Assembly (NCBI RefSeq): GCF_046545555.1
Contig: NZ_JBHZTH010000001.1
Span: 1,984,001-2,048,000, forward strand
Direction: 5' to 3'
Length of the DNA stretch: 64,000 nt
Origin: Winogradskyella sp046545555
GTDB lineage: Bacteria > Bacteroidota > Bacteroidia > Flavobacteriales > Flavobacteriaceae
Shown: positions 58,931 through 64,000 of the stretch, one piece after another
How positions within the stretch are numbered: position 1 is the stretch's first letter
Layout: each line of letters begins with the position of its first letter
Made by a program: the position numbers and the translations under genes
Notes under the pieces: generated by a model
Seen by the model: only the letters and a program-made list of their open reading frames with translations
What the model was told of the DNA's origin: nothing
Database searches by the model: none

Positions 58931-60046
58931 ATGAATGTAGATTCATTTTTTAAAATTTTAGATGCGCAGTATGCTAACAAATTACCCTTTGTGGTTTATA
59001 GCAGACCAATAAATTCTATCATTAAGTGTTGGCTGCAGAAGGATAACAAATTACATACGACAGCTAATTTTACAGAAAGTGGTTTTGTTTTTTCACCTTT
59101 CGATTTAAGTACAGAAAGTATTTTATTACCACAGGAAAATTGTGAGCATCATACCTTAGAAATATCTAATTTAAAATTAGAGACTGAAATAGTAATAACA
59201 GAAATTAAAAATAAACAGAAGCTAGATCATATAGATTTAGTTTCTAAGGGTATTGAAACTATTAAAAGTACGAATCTAGATAAGGTAGTCTTATCTAGAG
59301 AAGTTGTAAAGACCACAGATTCTAAAAAACCCTTAGAAGTTTTCAAACGTTTATTTAATACCTACAAGAATGCTATGGTATATTGTTGGTATCACCCAAA
59401 GGTAGGTTTATGGCTAGGTGCCACACCAGAATTACTTTTTAAGGTAGATGGGAAGCAACTCACTACAATCTCTCTAGCAGGCACACAACCATATAATTCA
59501 AATAAACAAGTCTCATGGACTCACAAAGAATATGAGGAGCAACAAATAGTTACAGATTATATTAAAACACAAGTTAGCCCATTGTCTAGTGCAGTAAATA
59601 TATCTGATGTTGAAACTGTAAAAGCAGGTAATTTACTTCATTTAAAAACTTATATTAGGAGTAGAATAAAGAGTGATGTAGAATTAATATCAGTTATAAA
59701 AACCTTACACCCAACACCAGCTGTTTGCGGTTTCCCTAAACAATTAGCAAAAGATTTTATTCTTAAAAATGAAAACTATAAGCGCCAATATTATACAGGT
59801 TTCTTAGGTGAGCTTAATTTAAAGCAAACTAAAACAAGAAATACCAATAAACGTAATGTAGAGAATAGCGCTTATGCTTTAGTGAAAGGTTATTCTAATT
59901 TTTACGTCAATTTGCGCTGTATGCAATTTAAAGATAACATGGCAATTATTTATGTTGGTGGAGGTATTACTAAAGACTCTATTGCTGAAAAAGAATGGGA
60001 TGAAACTGTAAACAAAACCAAAACAATAAATAATGTACTAGATTAA
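58931..60046 (+). CDS. menF: Isochorismate synthase
   Basis: A 371-residue chorismate-binding enzyme that turns chorismate into isochorismate for menaquinone synthesis. Motifs: NLDKVVLSREVVK near 116, WLGATPELLFKVDGK near 158, TISLAGTQPYN near 178 (Leu-Ala-Gly-Thr is the isochorismate-synthase form), HLKTYIRSRI near 236, LHPTPAVCGFPKQ near 256 and YYTGFLGE near 285. It starts 2 nt after the thioesterase and is 31 nt before menD, so the genes form an operon. An EntC-type siderophore role is unlikely with menD following. Confidence 0.93.
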   Translation: MNVDSFFKILDAQYANKLPFVVYSRPINSIIKCWLQKDNKLHTTANFTESGFVFSPFDLSTESILLPQENCEHHTLEISNLKLETEIVITEIKNKQKLDHIDLVSKGIETIKSTNLDKVVLSREVVKTTDSKKPLEVFKRLFNTYKNAMVYCWYHPKVGLWLGATPELLFKVDGKQLTTISLAGTQPYNSNKQVSWTHKEYEEQQIVTDYIKTQVSPLSSAVNISDVETVKAGNLLHLKTYIRSRIKSDVELISVIKTLHPTPAVCGFPKQLAKDFILKNENYKRQYYTGFLGELNLKQTKTRNTNKRNVENSAYALVKGYSNFYVNLRCMQFKDNMAIIYVGGGITKDSIAEKEWDETVNKTKTINNVLD

Positions 60047-60062
60047 AATTAGGGATATTTCT

Positions 60063-60070
60063 TATCTTTG
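60063..60070 (+). promoter_or_regulatory. Possible internal -7 box before menD
   Basis: TATCTTTG (TAnnTTTG) 7 nt before the menD ATG; a transcript from here would have a leader of about 3-4 nt. No -33 TTG is seen, so it may be fortuitous. Confidence 0.3.
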
Positions 60071-60077
60071 TCAATAG

Positions 60078-61838
60078 ATGAAGTATTCTAAAATTCCCTT
60101 ATCACAAACCGTAGTAACATTATGTAAAACCCATAATATTAAGCATATTGTTATATCTCCTGGTAGCAGAAATGCACCACTAACTATTGGTTTTACTCAC
60201 GATGAGTTTTTTGAGAGTTATAGTATCGTAGATGAGCGTTGTGCTGCTTTTTTTGCATTGGGTATTGCGCAGCAAATACAAGAACCAGTGGCCTTAGTAT
60301 GCACATCTGGTAGTGCGCTGTTAAATTATTATCCAGCTATTGCAGAAGCGTATTATAGTAACATACCTCTAGTGGTTTTATCCGCAGATCGTCCAAAACA
60401 TTTAGTAGATATTGGGGATGGCCAAACTATAAAACAAAAAAACGTTTATGGCGATCATGTTTTATATAGTGCTAACTTAAAGTTAGACTTAAAAAATAAA
60501 GTGAAGAACGACAAGGAGAAAGAGCTTCCAATTTTTAAAAGTATTGAGAACAAATTAGAGTATTTTCTTGGGCTTCAGAAAGATATTCAGACGTATAATG
60601 AATCAGAGATTCATGAAGCCTTGACTATATCTAAACTCAGTTTAGGTCCAGTTCATATTAATATTCCATTTGATGAGCCACTTTATCAGACCGTTGATGC
60701 TTTAACAATTAATCCAAAACCGTTTAATTTAAAAAGTCGAACAGAGAAAATAGATGATTTTGAAATTAAAAGCTGTCTCGATATTTGGCATACTGCAAAA
60801 AGAAAAATGATTTTAGTAGGTGTACTTCAACCAAATTCTATTGAAGAAGGATTGTTGCAAGAACTAGCAGATGATGATAGTCTTATTGTTTTTACAGAAA
60901 CGACATCGAATTTACACCATCCAGATTTTTTTCCGGGTATAGATAAAATTATAGCACCTTTAGATGAGGCTAAATTTATTGCACTTCAGCCAGATATATT
61001 ATTAACTTTTGGTGGATTAGTTGTTTCAAAAAAGATTAAAGTATTTCTTCGAAATTATAAACCAAAGCATCATTGGCATGTAGATTTATTTAGAGCGAAC
61101 GACACGTTTTTTTGCTTAGAGAAACATATTAAACTATCAATTAATACATTTCTTTCGGAGTTTTTACCACTGGTAACACACCATACTAAAAGCGACTATA
61201 AATCAAATTGGTTAGCTGTTAGGCAAAAGCGAAGAAAAGGACATAGTGCTTATTTAGAAACTATACCATATTCAGATTTTACTGTATTTAATGCAGTTAT
61301 AAAATCAATACCTAAACAAAGTCAATTACAAGTTGGTAATAGTTCGGGAATTAGATACACGCAGTTATTTCAGTTAAGAAAAGATATAAATGTGTTTTGT
61401 AATAGAGGAACAAGTGGTATTGATGGAAGTACAAGCACAGCTATAGGAGCTTCAATTATAAATACACAAAGAACCACTTTTATAACAGGAGATTTAAGTT
61501 TCTTTTACGACAGTAATGCTTTATGGAATAATTATATACCAGATACTTTTAGAATTATTGTTTTAAATAATGAAGGAGGTGGAATTTTTAGAATTTTACC
61601 AGGTCATAAGAACACAGATAATTTTGACACATATTTTGAAACTAAGCATCATTTAACAGCAAAACAACTTTGCAACATGTATGGTTTTGAATATCATGAA
61701 GCTAAAGATGAAACTGCCTTAAGCGCTGCCTTAGGCTCTTTTTATTCTAGCGCAAAACGGCCAAAACTTTTAGAGGTTTTTACACCTTCTAGAGAAAATG
61801 ACGAGATTTTACTAAATTATTTTGAGTTTATAAAGTAG
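60078..61838 (+). CDS. menD: 2-succinyl-5-enolpyruvyl-6-hydroxy-3-cyclohexene-1-carboxylate synthase
   Basis: A 586-residue thiamine-diphosphate enzyme that joins isochorismate with 2-oxoglutarate-derived succinic semialdehyde. N-terminal signatures HIVISPGSRNAPLTIGF and VDERCAAFFALGIAQ (catalytic Glu) are near 25-60, VALVCTSGSALLNYYPAIAE near 74-93, VVLSADRP, and the C-terminal domain has GTSGIDGSTSTAIGAS near 450 and GDLSFFYDSNALWNN (Mg/ThDP motif). Complete length. menH and menC are not adjacent in the window. Confidence 0.96.
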   Translation: MKYSKIPLSQTVVTLCKTHNIKHIVISPGSRNAPLTIGFTHDEFFESYSIVDERCAAFFALGIAQQIQEPVALVCTSGSALLNYYPAIAEAYYSNIPLVVLSADRPKHLVDIGDGQTIKQKNVYGDHVLYSANLKLDLKNKVKNDKEKELPIFKSIENKLEYFLGLQKDIQTYNESEIHEALTISKLSLGPVHINIPFDEPLYQTVDALTINPKPFNLKSRTEKIDDFEIKSCLDIWHTAKRKMILVGVLQPNSIEEGLLQELADDDSLIVFTETTSNLHHPDFFPGIDKIIAPLDEAKFIALQPDILLTFGGLVVSKKIKVFLRNYKPKHHWHVDLFRANDTFFCLEKHIKLSINTFLSEFLPLVTHHTKSDYKSNWLAVRQKRRKGHSAYLETIPYSDFTVFNAVIKSIPKQSQLQVGNSSGIRYTQLFQLRKDINVFCNRGTSGIDGSTSTAIGASIINTQRTTFITGDLSFFYDSNALWNNYIPDTFRIIVLNNEGGGIFRILPGHKNTDNFDTYFETKHHLTAKQLCNMYGFEYHEAKDETALSAALGSFYSSAKRPKLLEVFTPSRENDEILLNYFEFIK

Positions 61839-61851
61839 ACTTGTCATTAAG

Positions 61852-61881
61852 ATGTGACGGTTTCACTTTTTACGTGTCTAA
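61852..61881 (+). promoter_or_regulatory. Candidate ECF-sigma promoter of the DUF2853 gene (copy 3 of 3)
   Basis: ATGTGAC (61852-61858), 16-nt spacer, TGTCTAA (61875-61881). Same elements and spacing as before the ECF sigma gene and ytxH. Predicted leader about 45 nt to the ATG at 61932. It starts 14 nt after the menD stop. Confidence 0.55.
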
Positions 61882-61931
61882 AAAATACTTACCTTTAGGG
61901 AGTAAACAATTTTAATCTAAAAACTAATACA

Positions 61932-62270
61932 ATGAGTAAAAGAGACGACTTAATCGCAAAGTATGCTGCAGACTTAAAAGACAAATGTGGTGTTAACGCA
62001 GACATGGATTTATTAACTAAAGTAACTGTTGGTTTAGGTCCTTCAATTTATAATGCAGATTCTTCTACAGTTTCTGGTTCTGATCCAAAAGAATTAGCAA
62101 CGGTAAAAAACAACTATTTAATCAAAAAATTAGGATTAAAAGATAGTGCTGATTTAGACAAAGCGATAGCATCTGTAATGGATACCTACGGACAGTCTAA
62201 CAGAAATAAATATAGAGCAGTAGTATACTATTTATTATGTGTTCATTTCAAAAAATCATCTGTTTATTAG
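61932..62270 (+). CDS. DUF2853-family protein
   Basis: A 112-residue soluble helical protein matching DUF2853: SKRDDLIAKYAADLKDKCG at the start, VNADMDLLTKVTVGLGPSIY, DPKELATVKNNYLIKKLGLK and SNRNKYRAVVYYLLCVHFKK at the end. Function unknown. It is a single gene between menD and cvfB with its own candidate ECF-type promoter and a terminator, so it is probably stress-regulated rather than part of the menaquinone pathway. Confidence 0.88.
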   Translation: MSKRDDLIAKYAADLKDKCGVNADMDLLTKVTVGLGPSIYNADSSTVSGSDPKELATVKNNYLIKKLGLKDSADLDKAIASVMDTYGQSNRNKYRAVVYYLLCVHFKKSSVY

Positions 62271-62293
62271 TAGATGACTTTTAAAGATAGATA

Positions 62294-62325
62294 AGCGTTA
62301 TAATTAATTATTATAGCGCTTTTTC
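62294..62325 (+). terminator. Terminator after the DUF2853 gene
   Basis: Stem AGCGTTATAA (62294-62303) / TTATAGCGCT (62311-62320), one G-U pair, 7-nt loop, T-rich tail to 62330. Confidence 0.75.
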
Positions 62326-62347
62326 TTTTATGCTAAACGTGTTTTAG

Positions 62348-62393
62348 TATCTCAATAATTCGTTTCAATATCTCAGTAATATCAATACCTTTG
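62348..62393 (+). promoter_or_regulatory. Direct repeats and -7 box before cvfB
   Basis: TATCTCAATAAT (62348-62359) and TATCTCAGTAAT (62369-62380) are 21 bp apart with one difference. TACCTTTG (62386-62393) follows as -7 box, only 4 nt before the ATG at 62398, which predicts a leaderless mRNA. No -33 TTG is seen; the repeats may bind an activator. Confidence 0.5.
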
Positions 62394-62397
62394 TAGA

Positions 62398-63228
62398 ATG
62401 ATATATTTAGGAGAATACAACACATTAGAAATATTAAGAGATACAGAACCAGGATTATTTCTTGGTGATGGAGCTGATGGAGAAGTGTTGCTTCCTAATC
62501 GTTATGTCCCAAAGGTTTTTGATATTGGTGATAAAATAGAGGTTTTTGTTTATTTAGATAATGAAGAGCGACCAGTTGCAACAACTGACAAACCTTACAT
62601 TAAAAAAGGTGACTTTGCATTGCTAAGATGCAACCAAGTGACTAATTTTGGTGCGTTTTTAGATTGGGGACTAGTTAAAGAGTTATTCTGCCCTTTTAAA
62701 GAACAAGCTTTTAAAATGAAATCTGGTGGTTGGTATTTAGTGCATTGTTATTTAGATGATGAAACGGAGCGTCTTGTTGCATCAAGCAAAACCAATAGTT
62801 TTTTAGATAATAAAGAATTGACTGTAGCTCAGTTTGATGAGGTTGATTTAATTGTTTCCCATCCATCAGATATAGGAATGAATGTCATTGTAAATAATAT
62901 GCATTCTGGATTAATTTTTAATGACGATATTTTTAAGGATATTAGTATTGGTGATCGCTTAAAGGGGATTATTAAGAAAGTTCGTAACGATAATAAACTC
63001 GATATTTCGTTAAATCAAATTGGCTATAGAAACATAGAGCCTAACGCTGAGCATGTTTTAAATGAATTACAAGATAATAACGGCTTTATACCACTGCACG
63101 ATAAATCGGATCCCGAAGCAATTAAGGAGCAAATGCAAATGAGTAAAAAGAGTTATAAAAAGGCTATTGGATCGCTTTATAAAGAACGCTTAATTACCAT
63201 AGAATCTGATGGTATTAGATTAGTTTAG
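62398..63228 (+). CDS. cvfB: CvfB-like S1 RNA-binding protein
   Basis: A 276-residue protein with tandem S1-like OB domains and a winged-helix C-terminus, as in CvfB/YitL. The first domain begins at residue 2 (YLGEYNTLEILRDTEPGLFL), the second has ALLRCNQVTNFGAFLDWGLV and ELFCPFKEQ, the third HSGLIFNDDIFKDISIGDRL with LDISLNQIGY, and the winged helix is KSYKKAIGSLYKERLITIES. It is likely an RNA-binding regulator. Its end overlaps the converging gene by 9 nt. Confidence 0.9.
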   Translation: MIYLGEYNTLEILRDTEPGLFLGDGADGEVLLPNRYVPKVFDIGDKIEVFVYLDNEERPVATTDKPYIKKGDFALLRCNQVTNFGAFLDWGLVKELFCPFKEQAFKMKSGGWYLVHCYLDDETERLVASSKTNSFLDNKELTVAQFDEVDLIVSHPSDIGMNVIVNNMHSGLIFNDDIFKDISIGDRLKGIIKKVRNDNKLDISLNQIGYRNIEPNAEHVLNELQDNNGFIPLHDKSDPEAIKEQMQMSKKSYKKAIGSLYKERLITIESDGIRLV

Positions 63229-63648
63229 TGATAGTCCCATTTTATCTTTTACGCGCTGATAAACAGTATCGAGACCTTCGTATAAATCATTAAAACAAAT
63301 GTCTTTACGTAAGCAGAATGCGCTTTCTATTTGCGCACTCATTCTTCCAGCTTCATTGTAACTTACTATGCCATAAGCAGCTAAATTGGGTAACGCTTGT
63401 CTAACATCTTTAATATCTAAGGTAGAAACGGAATAAGAGTTGATTCTGTTTGAAACAACACCAAAGACTTTTGCGTTTCCGAAATATGATATAATATCTG
63501 TTAATATTTTTCTACCAGAAATAATGTCAATATGAGAGCCTTCATTAAATTCGACAACAGCGACATGGTTAAAATAATGCACAACACCAACATCAGAGGT
63601 GGTTTGCTTTATAATCTGTGGAGCTAGCTCTGTATTTACAATGCTCAT
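63220..63648 (-). CDS. Hypothetical protein, possibly SpoIIAA/STAS-like
   Basis: A 142-residue soluble protein. The pattern VVHYFNHVAVVEFNEGSHID, GRKILTDIISYFGNAKVFGV, then SVSTLDIKDVRQALPNLAAY alternates strands and helices as in SpoIIAA-like STAS proteins common in flavobacteria, but no phosphorylatable serine motif is clear. No signal peptide. It is a single gene between cvfB and menB on the opposite strand. Function unknown. Confidence 0.65.
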   Translation of the reverse strand: MSIVNTELAPQIIKQTTSDVGVVHYFNHVAVVEFNEGSHIDIISGRKILTDIISYFGNAKVFGVVSNRINSYSVSTLDIKDVRQALPNLAAYGIVSYNEAGRMSAQIESAFCLRKDICFNDLYEGLDTVYQRVKDKMGLSLN

Positions 63649-63836
63649 TTTCTAAGAATATTTAATTATAGCTAAAATTTTTGCTTTCCCTTAAGCATTT
63701 ATAAGAAACAATAATTATGGATAGGTCACATAAATATTTAAAGGCTAATGGTTTATACGTTTGCTATCACATTTTAGATCTTTAAATATCACTTAAAGAT
63801 GTTGAAGTTTACCTTCACCCCATACTTTTAATTCCT

Positions 63837-63844
63837 TATTTTTG
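63837..63844 (+). promoter_or_regulatory. -7 promoter box of menB
   Basis: TATTTTTG (TAnnTTTG), 19 nt before the ATG at 63864. No TTG at 17-23 nt upstream; the rest of the 215-bp gap shows no other structure. Confidence 0.45.
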
Positions 63845-63863
63845 TTTCAAAATTTTTTAAAAT

Positions 63864-64000
63864 ATGAGTCTTATAGATTGGAAAGTTGCCAAGTCTTATG
63901 AAGATATAACGTATCATAAATGTAATGGTGTTGCTAGGATAGCATTCAACCGACCAGATATAAGAAATGCTTTTAGACCGAAAACAACATCAGAACTATA
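63864..64000 (+). CDS. menB: 1,4-dihydroxy-2-naphthoyl-CoA synthase, start only
   Basis: The first 45 codons (MSLIDWKVAKSYEDITYHKC, then GVARIAFNRPDIRNAFRPKT) are typical of MenB, a crotonase-fold enzyme that closes the naphthoate ring. The gene runs out of the window, so catalytic residues further on are not seen. It fits the menaquinone locus that starts at 58503, separated from menD by the DUF2853, cvfB and hypothetical genes. Confidence 0.9.
   Translation, partial: MSLIDWKVAKSYEDITYHKCNGVARIAFNRPDIRNAFRPKTTSEL

Noticed and set aside
1..64000. CRISPR arrays, tRNA or rRNA genes, insertion sequences, phage or integrase genes
   Set aside because: No regular spacer-repeat series, tRNA-type arms, transposase or integrase frames were seen in any gap or gene.

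Overview
The window is low-GC DNA from a member of the Bacteroidota, most likely a marine Flavobacteriaceae species. Evidence: TAnnTTTG-type -7 promoter boxes and very short leaders; a proteorhodopsin gene divergent from a blh carotene dioxygenase gene; many Bacteroidota-type lipoproteins; a NarL-type and a LytS-type sensor kinase; and a menaquinone locus. I see no phage, insertion sequence, integron, CRISPR array, rRNA or tRNA. The species cannot be named from the sequence alone.

Layout. 1-5.2 kb: 3' part of katG, an ankyrin gene, an NhaC antiporter and a membrane hydrolase. 5.3-7.8 kb: a PLP lyase divergent from a frameshifted Lrp/AsnC regulator with an intact consensus Lrp box between them, then a CPBP protease-like gene. 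7.8-9.8 kb: a beta-barrel protein and dihydrolipoyl dehydrogenase. 9.9-13.6 kb: a LytTR/LytS two-component pair divergent from a short ExbB-like protein and a TonB-C-like lipoprotein. 13.7-15.9 kb: DUF2721 protein, then an ECF sigma factor, small protein and MscS-like channel unit. 16-31.6 kb: mostly housekeeping genes (DEAD helicase, aldose epimerase-like, pabB, tilS, adenine deaminase, S15 peptidase, YheT, YifB) with palindromic intergenic repeats. 31.7-36.3 kb: DUF2891 lipoprotein, NRAMP-related transporter and pxpABC 5-oxoprolinase. 36.5-38.9 kb: two unrecognised paralogous proteins, a membrane protein and an orphan histidine kinase. 38.9-45.5 kb: RluA, panB, sdaA, dnaK. 45.5-47.3 kb: blh and proteorhodopsin. 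47.5-53.8 kb: GT-C-like membrane protein, BKACE enzyme, GNAT, ATP-grasp, CapK-like and NeuD-like genes, perhaps an uncharacterised surface or small-molecule pathway. 54-58.5 kb: rRNA methyltransferase, nitronate monooxygenase, YtxH protein, GNAT and esterase. 58.5-64 kb: menaquinone genes (hotdog thioesterase, isochorismate synthase, menD, start of menB) with a DUF2853 gene and cvfB between them.

The observation I rate highest is a promoter motif, (T/A)TG(T/C)GAC-N16-TGTCT(T/A)A, seen three times with identical spacing: before the ECF sigma gene (14250), before ytxH (56866) and before the DUF2853 gene (61852). It looks like an ECF -35/-10 pair and suggests an autoregulated sigma factor with a stress-like regulon including an MscS-like channel, a YtxH protein and a DUF2853 protein. 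Other leads are three TTTTGTT repeats spaced exactly 20 bp apart between the blh and proteorhodopsin promoters, a perfect Lrp box beside a broken lrp gene, an NRAMP-like transporter lacking the metal-site residues inside a 5-oxoproline operon, and the paralog-pair/membrane-protein/kinase locus with a possible attenuator. All are read by eye; no database search was run.
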